NCBI RefSeq assembly: GCF_019880245.1
Contig: NZ_CP082286.1
Coordinates: 372,001-436,000 of the forward strand
DNA length: 64,000 nt
Origin: Halobaculum roseum
GTDB lineage: Archaea; Halobacteriota; Halobacteria; Halobacteriales; Haloferacaceae
Direction: 5' to 3'
Positions within the stretch are counted from its first letter, which is position 1. Every line of letters begins with the position of its first letter. The translations under genes were made by a program, and so were the position numbers. The notes under the pieces were generated by a model. It was not told the origin of the DNA and did not search any database. It worked only from the letters and a program-made list of their open reading frames with translations. Shown one piece after another: positions 56,207 to 64,000 of this stretch.

Positions 56207-56809
56207 TCAGTCGGATTCGGCCGCGCCCTCCTCCATCCGCTCGTACCGATCTCGGAACGTCGACTCGCAGGTGGGACAACAGAAGTGATACAGCGTCCCG
56301 CCGACCCGGCTCGCGACGCCCTCGCTGGTGACGCTGTTGCCGCACTCGGCACACTCCAGGGCGAACTCCGTCGCCGTGACGCTCGGGCTCCAGTCGACAT
56401 CGGAGACGAGTTCGACCGCGTAGTCGTCGATCGCTTCGGCGCCGACGACCGCGGCGACCCACTCGTCGACCGCGTCGTCGGCGACCCGGGCGAACGCCAC
56501 CACGTCGCTCCCGGCGGTCGTGAACACGTGTTCGACCGCCTCGCTCGTCCGAAGCGACTCGCGGAGGGTGCCGGCGTCGCCCGGCGGGAGTTCGAACCTG
56601 AGCAACACCGGGGTGCCGGCCCGCAGCAGCGACCGGTCCACGTCGATCGTGAACCGCCTGATGACACCCGACTCCCGGAGCCGCGAGACGCGGTCCGACA
56701 CCGCGGGCGCGGAGAGGTCGACCGCGTCGCCGATCTCGCTGTAGGAGCGCCGGCCGTCGGCCGCGAGCATCCGGAGGATCTCCATGTCGGTCTCGTCGAG
56801 GTCGCGCAT
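56207..56809 (-). CDS. Lrp/AsnC regulator with C-terminal TRASH-type zinc domain
   Basis: 200 residues from ATG 56809. The HTH (~1-60) is LDETDMEILRMLAADGRRSYSEIGDAVDLSAPAVSDRVSRLRESGVI and a RAM-like ligand domain follows. The C-terminus has CAECGNSVTSEGVASRVGGTLYHFCCPTCESTFRDRY, a TRASH metal-binding pattern. Lrp-TRASH regulators in Halobacterium (VNG1179C) respond to copper, so copper or another soft metal is the likely signal. No copper ATPase gene lies next to it here. Confidence 0.9.
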   Translation of the reverse strand: MRDLDETDMEILRMLAADGRRSYSEIGDAVDLSAPAVSDRVSRLRESGVIRRFTIDVDRSLLRAGTPVLLRFELPPGDAGTLRESLRTSEAVEHVFTTAGSDVVAFARVADDAVDEWVAAVVGAEAIDDYAVELVSDVDWSPSVTATEFALECAECGNSVTSEGVASRVGGTLYHFCCPTCESTFRDRYERMEEGAAESD

Positions 56810-57023
56810 CGATCGGGGCGACGCGCGGGGCGGTGAAAAACGACTCCCCCGCCCGGTCCCGGCGACGCGGCGTCGGTCGGCCGCGGCGGGTGGCCTCCGA
56901 TCATGACGACTGAAGGCCCCCGATCGCCGCGCCGGCTGTCGATCCGTCAAACATCCGATCCCGACAGTCTACGGGCCGGAACAGACCGGTACGTTCAATT
57001 CCTCCCGCTCGAAGGTATCAGGT

Positions 57024-57191
57024 ATGCCTCAGCTCACAGCGAGAGCGACCGGTCGGGATCTCCTGCGGTGTCGACGATGCGGGACGGAGTTCCCCGAGGG
57101 ACGTGCGACCGAGGACGGCTGGCACTACGCGTGTCCCGAGGACGGCTGTGACGCGAAGGGGCTCGGGAAGGGCCTCAAGCGCGTCGAGTGA
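57024..57191 (+). CDS. Small zinc-finger protein (55 residues, HVO_2901-like)
   Basis: LRCRRCGTEFPEG gives one CxxC pair and YACPEDGCDAKGLGKGLKRVE provides CxxxxC, so a single zinc finger is expected. The GRDLLRCRRCGTEF and GLGKGLKRV segments match a haloarchaeal family I recall as HVO_2901-like. Role unknown; possibly RNA or protein contacts. Confidence 0.8.
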   Translation: MPQLTARATGRDLLRCRRCGTEFPEGRATEDGWHYACPEDGCDAKGLGKGLKRVE

Positions 57192-57485
57192 CGGGAGCGG
57201 CGCGGGGGGCCCCACACGAACGTCCGGCGGCCTCGTCTCGTCCGCCGGACCCGACGAACACCTTCGCCGAGCGGACGCCCCCTCGGGACGACCGACCGCA
57301 CCCCTCGATCGCCCGTCGAGTCCGGCCCGTCCGCCCCGACTCACAGAGATTCAATGAGGAAGCCTACGGCTTCTGCCGTGGGAGTAATCCGACAAAACTT
57401 GGATCAACCCATGAGCGATAGCAGGTCGATCCCCCACCCCTATCCGAATAAGTTATAGAATATACGTTCGCATGTGAGGTTATCG

Positions 57486-58736
57486 ATGGAGGTCACGCGA
57501 ACGATCCCAGTCAAACTCTCGGTACCGAACGACCGACAGGATGACCTTCATCAGACCATCGACCAGTTCAATCACGCCTGCAACTACACCGTTCATAACG
57601 GCAGGAACGACGACGGTTATCTCATCCTCAACAAGTCCACGATACACGACAGAGTGTACCACGACTTACGAAATGAGACAGACCTGCCCGCGAACCTCTG
57701 CGTTCGCGCATACTCGAAGGCCGTCGAAGCGATGAAAAGCACCGTCTCGGACTGGAAGAAGGGTAACAGCCGACCACTCCCCTACTTCAACGAGCCGTCC
57801 GCCGTTTACGACAAGCGAACATTGACAATCAAGGACAGGTCGGCCACCCTCTCCACCATCAACAGCAGAGTCGCTGTTGAGTACGTTCTCGGAGACTACC
57901 AGAAATCCTACCTCGGTGATGACGACTACGAGAAGCGGATGGGGACGCTCCACTACCGCGAGGACGAAGACGCGTTCTACCTCCACATCGTCATCAAGAA
58001 AGAAGTCGAAGAACGTGACGGTGACACAGTACTGGGCGTGGACTTGAACCTAAAGAATGTCGCCGTGACCAGCGTGGGATCGTTCTACGACGGGGGCGAA
58101 CTGTTGTGGGGGCAGAATCACTACTTCCGCGTGCGTCGGAGCCTTCAGCACAAAGGCACTCGCTCCGCCAAGCAGGTACTCCGGCGACTGTCGGGGCGAG
58201 AAAACCGCTTCGTGCTGACCCGCCTGCACACGATTTCTCGACGCATCGTGGAAGAAGCCGACGCTTATGACTGCTCGTACATCGCCGTCGAACGCTTAAC
58301 CCATATCCGCGAGCGGATGGACAACAGGAACGACCAACTGAAGCGCCAGATGCACAACTGGGCGTTCCGCGAACTTCAAGAGATGCTCGCGTACAAAGCC
58401 AGCGAGTACGGCATCCGAGTCGAGCAAATTCCTCCTGCGTTTACCTCGCAGACGTGCTCGAAGTGCGGGCATCAGTCAAGCACGAACCGTGACTCGGATG
58501 GATGGTTCGAGTGTAACGAGTGTGGGTACTCGGTTGACGGCGACTACAACGCGGCGAAGAACATCGGCAAGAAGTTGCTAACTTTACCATCGGGCAAACG
58601 CCCCGATGGGTTGGGCGACGGTCATCTCGCCCTCAAGTCCGGGACGCTGAACGGGAATGGCGATTACACCGCCTACGACCGTACGTCGTCAGACCAGAAG
58701 TCCACGGACAGGCCCACGACTTCAGTCGTGGGTTGA
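57486..58736 (+). CDS. tnpB: TnpB, RNA-guided nuclease of an IS605-type element
   Basis: 416 residues from ATG 57486 (MEVTRTIPVKLSVPNDRQDDL). The RuvC-like nuclease has DVLGVDLN-type motif (VLGVDLNLKNVAV, catalytic D), the Glu motif YIAVERLTHI, a zinc finger CSKCG...CNECG, and the last Asp in SVDGDYNAAKNIG. All three acidic residues are intact, so cleavage activity is plausible. The last ~55 residues overlap the right-end guide-RNA region. Confidence 0.95.
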   Translation: MEVTRTIPVKLSVPNDRQDDLHQTIDQFNHACNYTVHNGRNDDGYLILNKSTIHDRVYHDLRNETDLPANLCVRAYSKAVEAMKSTVSDWKKGNSRPLPYFNEPSAVYDKRTLTIKDRSATLSTINSRVAVEYVLGDYQKSYLGDDDYEKRMGTLHYREDEDAFYLHIVIKKEVEERDGDTVLGVDLNLKNVAVTSVGSFYDGGELLWGQNHYFRVRRSLQHKGTRSAKQVLRRLSGRENRFVLTRLHTISRRIVEEADAYDCSYIAVERLTHIRERMDNRNDQLKRQMHNWAFRELQEMLAYKASEYGIRVEQIPPAFTSQTCSKCGHQSSTNRDSDGWFECNECGYSVDGDYNAAKNIGKKLLTLPSGKRPDGLGDGHLALKSGTLNGNGDYTAYDRTSSDQKSTDRPTTSVVG

Positions 58737-58740
58737 TGAC
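58618..58740 (+). ncRNA. Probable omega RNA (reRNA) scaffold at the element's right end
   Basis: In TnpB elements the guide RNA scaffold spans the 3' end of tnpB to the right boundary, and the guide is the flanking DNA. Here the terminal hairpin at 58713-58732 sits at the boundary, so the guide would read into ACACCCTTTTTCTCC and the gatE leader. The 5' end is not determined. Confidence 0.55.
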
Positions 58741-58775
58741 ACCCTTTTTCTCCCCGGCAGCCGCAGGTTCGCGCA

Positions 58776-60650
58776 ATGACCGATCGCTCGTTCGACCCCG
58801 AGGAACTCGGCCTCGTCGCGGGGCTGGAGATCCACCAGCAGCTCGACACGGCGACGAAGCTCTTCTGTGACTCGCCGACGGCGCTCCGCGAGCCCGAGGA
58901 GGCCGAGCACACGATCACGCGCTACCTCCACCCGACGAAGTCGGAGCTGGGCGAGATCGACGACGCCGCACTCGAGGAGTCGCAGGTCGATCGCACCTTC
59001 GAGTACCTCGCGTACGACTCCACCTGTCTCGTCGAGGAGGACGACGAGCCGCCCCACGAGCTGGACGAGGAGGCGCTCGAGGTGGCGATGCAGATCGCCG
59101 ACCTGCTCGACATGCACGTCGTCGACCAGGCGCACGTGATGCGCAAGATCGTCATCGACGGGTCGAACACCTCCGGGTTCCAGCGTTCGACGCTGCTCGC
59201 CCAGGAGGGCGAGATCGAGACCAGCGACGGCCCCGTCGGCATCGAGGACCTCATGCTGGAGGAGGAGTCGGCGAAGCGCGTCGCGGAGACCGAGGAGGGC
59301 GTGCGCTACTCGCTGGACAGGCTCGGGATCCCGCTGGTCGAGATCGGCACGAAGCCGGACATCTCGACGCCCGAGCAGGCCCGCGAGGCCGCCCAACGCA
59401 TCGGGATGTTGCTGCGTTCGACGGGCACGGTGAAGCGCGGACTCGGCACGATCCGTCAGGACGTGAACGTCTCCATCGCGGAGGGCGCCCGCGTCGAGAT
59501 CAAGGGCGTCCAGGCGCTCGACCAGATCGACGAGATCGTCGAGACCGAGGTGCGCCGCCAGAAGGAACTCGTCGACATCGCCGCGGAGCTCCGCGAGCGC
59601 GACGCCGCCGTCGGCGACCCGGTCGACGTGACCGACACCTTCGCGGACACCGACTCCGGCGTCATCGCGGGCGCGCTCGACTCGGGCGGCGTCGTTCACG
59701 CGGTCCGCCTCGCGGGCTTCGACGGCCTCGTCGGGACGGAGATCGCCCCCGATCGCCGGCTCGGCACCGAACTCTCCGATCACGCGAAGCGCCACGGCGC
59801 CGGCGGCATCTTCCACACGGACGAGCTTCCGGCCTACGGCGTCACCGAGGGCGAGGTCGAGGCCCTGCGGGAGGCCGTCGACGCGGGGCCGGGCGACGCG
59901 GTCGCGCTCGTCGCCGACGACCCCGAGACCGCCAAATTGGCGATCGAGGCGGCCGCCGAGCGCGCGGAGACGGCCATCAACGACGTTCCCGAGGAGACGC
60001 GCGGCGCCAACGACGACGGCACGACCCGCTACATGCGTCCGCTGCCCGGCGCCGCTCGGTTGTACCCCGAGACCGACGTGCCGCCCGTCGAGCCGGATCC
60101 CAGCGAGGTCGAGACGCCCGAACTCCTGACCGAGAAGGTGGACCGCTACCAGGAGGAGTACGGCCTCGGCGCCGGGCTCGCCGAGCAGGTCGCGTACGGC
60201 CGCCGGATGCCGCTGTTCGAGTCGGTCGTCGCCGACGGCGTCGACCCCACCTTCGCGGCGACGACGCTGGAGTCGACGCTGACGGAGCTGCGCCGCCACG
60301 ACGTGCCGGTCGGCGAACTGACCGACGACCACCTCCGCGACGTGCTCGCGCTCGTCGAGGACGGCGAGTTGGCGAAGGAGGGAGTCGGCGACGTGCTGAC
60401 GGTGCTCGCGGAGCAGCCCGACCTCGACGCCGAGGAGGCGGTGGAGGAGGCGGGACTGTCGGGCGTCGACGAGGACGAGGTACGCGAGGCGGTCGCCGAG
60501 GTCGTCGAGCGCAACGCCGAGCAGGTCGAGGCCGAGGGCATGGGCGCTTTCTCGGGGCTGATGGGCGAGGCGATGGGCGCGCTGCGCGGGAAGGCCGACG
60601 GCGAGGTCGTCAGCGACGTGCTCCGCGAGGAGATCCAGAAGCGGGCGTAA
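58776..60650 (+). CDS. gatE: Glutamyl-tRNA(Gln) amidotransferase subunit E
   Basis: 624 residues. Archaeal GatDE converts Glu-tRNA(Gln) to Gln-tRNA(Gln). The GatB-like cradle opens LVAGLEIHQQLDTATKLFCDSP, with VMRKIVIDGSNTSGFQRS and GTIRQDVNVSIAEGARVEIKGVQALDQI. The AspRS-like insert (~280-420) includes VRLAGFDGLVGTE, and the C-terminal tail domain ends GEVVSDVLREEIQKRA. gatD is not in the window. The TnpB element ends 35 bases before its ATG. Confidence 0.97.
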   Translation: MTDRSFDPEELGLVAGLEIHQQLDTATKLFCDSPTALREPEEAEHTITRYLHPTKSELGEIDDAALEESQVDRTFEYLAYDSTCLVEEDDEPPHELDEEALEVAMQIADLLDMHVVDQAHVMRKIVIDGSNTSGFQRSTLLAQEGEIETSDGPVGIEDLMLEEESAKRVAETEEGVRYSLDRLGIPLVEIGTKPDISTPEQAREAAQRIGMLLRSTGTVKRGLGTIRQDVNVSIAEGARVEIKGVQALDQIDEIVETEVRRQKELVDIAAELRERDAAVGDPVDVTDTFADTDSGVIAGALDSGGVVHAVRLAGFDGLVGTEIAPDRRLGTELSDHAKRHGAGGIFHTDELPAYGVTEGEVEALREAVDAGPGDAVALVADDPETAKLAIEAAAERAETAINDVPEETRGANDDGTTRYMRPLPGAARLYPETDVPPVEPDPSEVETPELLTEKVDRYQEEYGLGAGLAEQVAYGRRMPLFESVVADGVDPTFAATTLESTLTELRRHDVPVGELTDDHLRDVLALVEDGELAKEGVGDVLTVLAEQPDLDAEEAVEEAGLSGVDEDEVREAVAEVVERNAEQVEAEGMGAFSGLMGEAMGALRGKADGEVVSDVLREEIQKRA

Positions 60651-60703
60651 GACCGACGGGTTCGGCCGCTCCGACACGATTCTCCCGTTAATCCGGTAGC
60701 CGT

Positions 60704-60950
60704 GGTGGCGCGCGCCGGCGGGCCTCCGTGCCCGCCGGGAGCGCGCGAGGGATGAGCACCGTAACGCGAGCGGAGCGAGCGTGAGGAGCGCAATCGGTTG
60801 GGGAGGACGAGGCGGCGGTGCGGTCGCCGGGGGCGGGACTGAAAGGGGCCGCGGGGCTCGGCGAAGGAGCGGAGCGGTGAGCACCGCAGGCGAACGGAGT
60901 GAGCCGAGGAGCGCGCCGCCCGCACCGAGTCGAGCCCCGCGGGGGCTTTC
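60704..60950 (+). other. Structured non-coding element, copy B (about 247 bases)
   Basis: The 413-base gap between gatE and the glycosylase gene holds no credible gene. In order it has: the hairpin with apical loop CCTCCGTG (about 60709-60747); the box AATCGGTTGGGGAGG (60792-60806); 30 bases later GACTGAAAGGGGCC (60837-60850); a 70-base inner domain with GCGGTG/CACCGC; and the closing arm ending GGGGGCTTTC (60941-60950). Arms 60841-60860 and 60931-60950 pair at 17 of 20 positions with a central GGG opposite GGG. The same design is in copy A. Confidence 0.8.
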
Positions 60951-61063
60951 GCGGAAGCCAGCACGGTGTTGCGAACGGGCAGTAATCCGACCATCACCGC
61001 CACGAGGACTGCCGAACCCGAGCAACCACACGATTAAACCCCGCAACCACCGAACCACGATCA

Positions 61064-61696
61064 GTGCCGCATCAGGAGGAACTCTCGAACCCCTACGGGA
61101 TGGACACCGACTGCCGACACTGTCCCGCGCTCGTCGACTGCCGCGAGCGGGTCGTCCACGGCTACGGCGACGCCGAGGCGGAGGTGCTGGTCCTCGGGGA
61201 GGCGCCCACCGCGGGCGCCGAGCGCACGGGCGTTCCGTTCACAGGCGACGAGGCCGGGGAGCGGATCCAGCGAGTCCTCGGCGAACTAGGCCTGTCACGC
61301 TCGCCGCCCGACGCCGACGAGCCCGACCTCCAGAACGTCTACACGACCTACCTCACGCGGTGTCGCCACCCCGACCGGGGACCGACCGACGAGGAGGTGG
61401 CAAACTGCGACGCCTTCCTCACCGCCGAGGTCCGGATGATCAACCCCGAGCTGATCGTTCCCGTCGGCCAGCGCGCGCTGGAGGCGCTCGCGATCGAGTA
61501 CACCACCCGCGCGCCCGACTCCTTCGACGCCGAGGCCGAACACGCGACCACCGTCCGCGGCCGAGGGTTCGAACTCCTGCCGATGAAGGACCTCGACGAC
61601 CTCACCGACGCGGACGCGGACCGGTTCCTCACGCACGTGAAGGAGAACGTCTTCTCGCGCGACTACCGGCAGACGAAGGGGCGACGGAGTCGCTGA
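61064..61696 (+). CDS. Uracil-DNA glycosylase (family 4/5-like, Fe-S)
   Basis: 210 residues from GTG. Removes uracil from DNA. Cysteines C17, C20 and C26 in TDCRHCPALVDCRERVV, plus a fourth further on (TRCRHPDRG), suit a 4Fe-4S cluster. The active site region is VLVLGEAPTAGAERTGVPFTGDEAG; family 4 has GEAPG. The second motif expected as HPS is not clear at LLPMKDLDD, so it may be a divergent subgroup. Confidence 0.83.
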   Translation: MPHQEELSNPYGMDTDCRHCPALVDCRERVVHGYGDAEAEVLVLGEAPTAGAERTGVPFTGDEAGERIQRVLGELGLSRSPPDADEPDLQNVYTTYLTRCRHPDRGPTDEEVANCDAFLTAEVRMINPELIVPVGQRALEALAIEYTTRAPDSFDAEAEHATTVRGRGFELLPMKDLDDLTDADADRFLTHVKENVFSRDYRQTKGRRSR

Positions 61697-61732
61697 CTGC
61701 GGGCGATCACGTGTCGTCGGCGCGCGGATGGC

Positions 61733-61951
61733 TCACCAGTACGGCGTCTCCCGAGTCGTGGGCGCGCCCCGGCGTCCCCACCCGACGGCCGCGAGCAGAG
61801 CGACGACGAGCAACGCCGCCGTCGCGAGCAGGCCGACCGTCGGGATGTCGCTCACCGCGGGCCCAGTCGCGACCAGGAACGAGAGCGCGGCCGCGGCGGC
61901 GAGCACGGATAGCAGCGAACCGAGTCGGACGAGGGCGGCGGTCAGGTCCAT
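61733..61951 (-). CDS. Small two-helix membrane protein (72 residues)
   Basis: MDLTAALVRLGSLLSVLAAAAALSFLVA opens a protein with two transmembrane helices and a short basic tail (GWGRRGAPTTRETPYW). Converges on the glycosylase gene (36 bases) and is divergent from 62012. No family recognised. Confidence 0.6.
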   Translation of the reverse strand: MDLTAALVRLGSLLSVLAAAAALSFLVATGPAVSDIPTVGLLATAALLVVALLAAVGWGRRGAPTTRETPYW

Positions 61952-62011
61952 GCCGACGCTGCGGCGCGGCGTTTGATAAACCCCTTTGCCGCTCGCGCCC
62001 CACCACGCCGT

Positions 62012-62758
62012 ATGACCGTCGTCGCCGTCCTCGCCGACCCGCCACGTCCCGGACTCGCCCTGCCAGACCTCGTCGAGACGACCCCGCTGTCGGCCGCCGA
62101 CGCCGCCGACCTGTACGCGGCGTGCCTGAGGGACGTCTTCCGCGCGGTCGAACGCTCCGGCGGCGACCTCCTCGTCAACTACCGCCCCGACGACCTCCTC
62201 CCGGACGAGCACGTGACCGACACGTCGAGCGAGGCACAGCTGCGCGCGCTCGCCGGCGAGGCGCTCGACGACGTGACCGAGGCGCGCTTCGAGCCCCAGG
62301 TCGGCTCGACGCTCTCGGCGCGCGCGGGCAACACCGCGACGCACCTCCTGCGCGAGGAGGGCGTCGACTCCGTCGCCGTGACGCGGGGGACCGCCCCGCT
62401 GCTCACCCGCACCGTGATCGACTCGGCGGCGATGAAGCTCCGCGGGAACCAGACCGTCCTCGGGCCCTCGACGCGCGGGCGGACCTACTACGCGGGCTTC
62501 ACCGCGCCCGTCGACTACGAGGACGCCTTCGGGGGGCCGGAGCTGGAGACGCTCGTCGACCGCGCGAACGACGCCGGCCACCGCGTCGAGTTCCTCCCGA
62601 TGCACGTGGGCATCGAGACCGCCGCGGACCTGCGCGACCTGCTGCCGGTGTTGTGGAGCCGGATCGAATCCGAGCGGGTCGTCCCCGAGCACACCGCGAC
62701 GTTCGTCCACGAGCACGGCCTGCGCGTGCGCGACGGCGCGGTCGTGCTCGACGGTTGA
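62012..62758 (+). CDS. DUF2064-like / nucleotide-diphospho-sugar transferase-fold protein
   Basis: 248 residues. VVAVLADPPRPGLALPDLVETTPLSAADAADLYAACLRDVFRAVERSGGDLLVNYRPDD resembles the start of DUF2064/CofC-like glycosyltransferase-fold proteins, and NQTVLGPSTRGRTYYAGFTAP matches their substrate side. C-terminal LVDRANDAGHRVEFLPMHVGIETAADLRDLL is similar too. No operon partner. The exact reaction is unknown. Confidence 0.65.
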   Translation: MTVVAVLADPPRPGLALPDLVETTPLSAADAADLYAACLRDVFRAVERSGGDLLVNYRPDDLLPDEHVTDTSSEAQLRALAGEALDDVTEARFEPQVGSTLSARAGNTATHLLREEGVDSVAVTRGTAPLLTRTVIDSAAMKLRGNQTVLGPSTRGRTYYAGFTAPVDYEDAFGGPELETLVDRANDAGHRVEFLPMHVGIETAADLRDLLPVLWSRIESERVVPEHTATFVHEHGLRVRDGAVVLDG

Positions 62759-62873
62759 CCGAAGGAAGCCGGCGATCCGCTCGGAACTCGGCACCGACCG
62801 GTGATCCGCTCGGACAACGACCCCGGCCTGCGACCGTTAGGACTTAGACGCGGACCGCGGAAGGACCGAGTGT

Positions 62874-62955
62874 GGTGGGGTGGCAGAGTGGCCTATTGCG
62901 TCTGCCTTGAAAGCAGATGGCGCAAGCCTCCTGGGTTCGAATCCCAGCCCCACCG
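62874..62955 (+). tRNA. tRNA-Ser (anticodon TGA)
   Basis: 82 bases. Acceptor GGTGGGG pairs with CCCCACC plus G discriminator (serine type). The anticodon stem TCTGC/GCAGA closes loop CTTGAAA (anticodon TGA), a long variable arm GGCGCAAGCC follows, and the T-arm is CTGGG-TTCGAAT-CCCAG. Confidence 0.95.
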
Positions 62956-63002
62956 AACTTCTCGAAAAACAGCGACGCGTGAGCGGTTCGACCGCCCCGA
63001 CC

Positions 63003-63437
63003 CTACAGGAACTGCCCGGCGACGTACCGCCAGACGCCCAGCGACACCGAGCCGACGATCAGCATCACGGCCGCGAAAGTGATCGCGACGCCGCCATCGA
63101 CGACCGGGGTCGCGCGGACGAGCAGTCCGATGACGGCCGCGGGGATCCACGACCGGATCGCCAGCGGCACCGACGCCTTCGCCGACTCGGCGGCGCCGGC
63201 GGAGTACGCGCCGATGAGCGGCGCCGCGACGACCCATCCGAGGAGGAAGGGCGCCGCCACGGTGAGCAGCGCGATCGCGTCGCCCGCGTTCGCGAGCGGG
63301 AACGGCACGCTTCCGTGCTGGATCGTGCCGGCGTAGATGAACGCGACGATGACGAGCAGGTCGCCGACCGCGAGCGGGAGCGCGGCCCTGTCGACCCGGT
63401 TCGCGAGGAACGAGCCCGAGCCAGTGTCCGTTGCCAT
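63003..63437 (-). CDS. DUF3054-like membrane protein
   Basis: 144 residues, four transmembrane helices. LAVGDLLVIVAFIYAGTIQHG near the start, LLGWVVAAPLIGAYSA in the middle and SWIPAAVIGLLVRATP match the small DUF3054 family of actinobacteria and haloarchaea. Role unknown. It lies 47 bases from tRNA-Ser. Confidence 0.85.
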   Translation of the reverse strand: MATDTGSGSFLANRVDRAALPLAVGDLLVIVAFIYAGTIQHGSVPFPLANAGDAIALLTVAAPFLLGWVVAAPLIGAYSAGAAESAKASVPLAIRSWIPAAVIGLLVRATPVVDGGVAITFAAVMLIVGSVSLGVWRYVAGQFL

Positions 63438-63497
63438 ACCCGCCCGTTCGTCCGATCCGGCTTAACGCCCGCGTTCCGCGGTCGGCTTCCACACACG

Positions 63498-64000
63498 TTA
63501 TGGACTCGGCTTCACGCCGGCGACGGTGTACCCGAAGCCGGGCTCGACGACGTGCCCGCGCAGCCCCGCGTCGTCGAGCATGCCGGCCAGCGCCTCCGCG
63601 GCGAAGAACCGCGAGTCCATCCCCGCGACCGACTCCAGCGTCGCGAGCGCTCGTCCGCGGCGAGTCGAGGGGTCGAACTCGCGAACCACGAGCACGCCGC
63701 CGGGCGCCAGCGCGCGGGCGACCTCCCGGATCGCCGCCTCCGGCTCGGGAAAGTGATGGAGCGCGTCGGTGATCACGACCGCGTCGAGGCTCGCGTCGCG
63801 GACCGGCAGCGTCGCGGCGTCGGCGCGGACGCCCTGAAGACCGTCCTCGCGGGCGCGCCGGAGCATCCCCGCGGAGTAGTCGAACACGGTCGCGTCGATC
63901 CGCAGGTCCCGGAGCGTTCGGCTCGCGCGGCCGGTTCCGCCGCCCAGGTCCACGACGCGTTCGAGCGGGCGGTGCGCGAACGCCAGTCCCGCGCGCAGGT
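63498..64000 (-). CDS. Class I SAM-dependent methyltransferase (5' end outside the window)
   Basis: Open to the window edge. The reading frame continues upstream of the internal GTG at 63953, with AGLAFAHRPLERVVDLGGGTGRASR containing motif I (VDLGGGTGR). ADAATLPVRDASLDAVVITDALHHFPEPEAAIREVARALAPGGVLVVREFDP supplies motifs II-III, typical of UbiE/Methyltransf_11 proteins. The start lies beyond 64000, so total length and substrate cannot be judged. Confidence 0.85.
   Translation of the reverse strand, partial: LRAGLAFAHRPLERVVDLGGGTGRASRTLRDLRIDATVFDYSAGMLRRAREDGLQGVRADAATLPVRDASLDAVVITDALHHFPEPEAAIREVARALAPGGVLVVREFDPSTRRGRALATLESVAGMDSRFFAAEALAGMLDDAGLRGHVVEPGFGYTVAGVKPSP

Larger units (their letters stand above)
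57351..58740 (+). mobile_element. IS200/IS605-group element carrying only tnpB
   Basis: The left end begins near TTCAATGAGG (57351) with the subterminal hairpin GAAGCC-TAC-GGCTTC (57359-57373). The right end carries CCCACGAC-TTCA-GTCGTGGG (58713-58732), followed by TTGATGAC. No tnpA is present and there are no terminal inverted repeats or target duplication, as expected for peel-and-paste elements. Base composition is visibly lower in GC than in the flanks. Boundaries are estimates. Confidence 0.8.

Noticed and set aside
60651..61063. Long open frames across the gatE-glycosylase gap, including an antisense frame running through gatE
   Set aside because: Composition is Arg/Pro/Ser-rich and the frames are shadows of gatE and of the repeated element.

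Overview
The window is chromosomal DNA from an extremely halophilic archaeon (class Halobacteria). The evidence is very high GC with acidic proteomes, leaderless TATA promoters, an archaeal TBP gene, Orc1/Cdc6 beside an origin with repeated binding boxes, GatE, the preQ0/archaeosine genes, Tat lipoproteins and many small CxxC zinc-ribbon proteins. I cannot fix the genus from what I can see.

Layout. Positions 0.1-17 kb hold metabolism and quality control: an ornithine cyclodeaminase-type enzyme, two MFS carriers, a GNAT enzyme, then pelota, two DUF4013-like membrane proteins and RqcH (a ribosome-rescue neighbourhood), uridine kinase, an orphan Tat-lipoprotein ABC binding protein, a prolidase-like amidohydrolase, an amidase and tRNA-Glu. 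Positions 17.3-22.5 kb hold a complete minus-strand rRNA operon (16S, 23S, 5S) with long processing stems and no recognisable spacer tRNA-Ala. Positions 22.6-26.9 kb hold an HTTM membrane protein, orc1/cdc6 and a chromosomal replication origin with about nine ORB-like boxes, one of them on the far side of orc1. The rRNA operon is transcribed away from this origin.

Positions 26.9-34.4 kb hold a membrane-spanning helix-turn-helix protein with eleven calcium-binding-type repeats, a DUF7504-like gene, a metallo-beta-lactamase hydrolase and the biotin ECF transporter bioY-ecfA-ecfT. Positions 34.5-46 kb hold a PurD-like ATP-grasp enzyme, a TetR-MATE efflux operon with a clear operator, a second DUF7504-like gene, a decayed gene, TBP, an XPB-type helicase, a cupin and a stand-alone clamp-loader-like domain. 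tRNA-Tyr (46 kb) is followed by two further copies of its own 3' end set in structured repeat units. Positions 46.4-57.2 kb hold a DUF4097 lipoprotein, a small-membrane-protein cluster with an HTH regulator, queD-queE-queC, an EamA exporter, fumarase and an Lrp-TRASH metal regulator. A TnpB insertion element lies 36 bp upstream of gatE. The right end holds a uracil-DNA glycosylase, tRNA-Ser, DUF3054 and a truncated methyltransferase.

The most unusual item is a pair of related non-coding elements (minus strand 9019-8501 and plus strand 60704-60950). They share ordered boxes, identical internal spacing and several stems in which both sides have changed together, which points to a conserved structured RNA or structured mobile repeat that I cannot match to any family I know. 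The tRNA-Tyr downstream repeats show the same kind of paired change.
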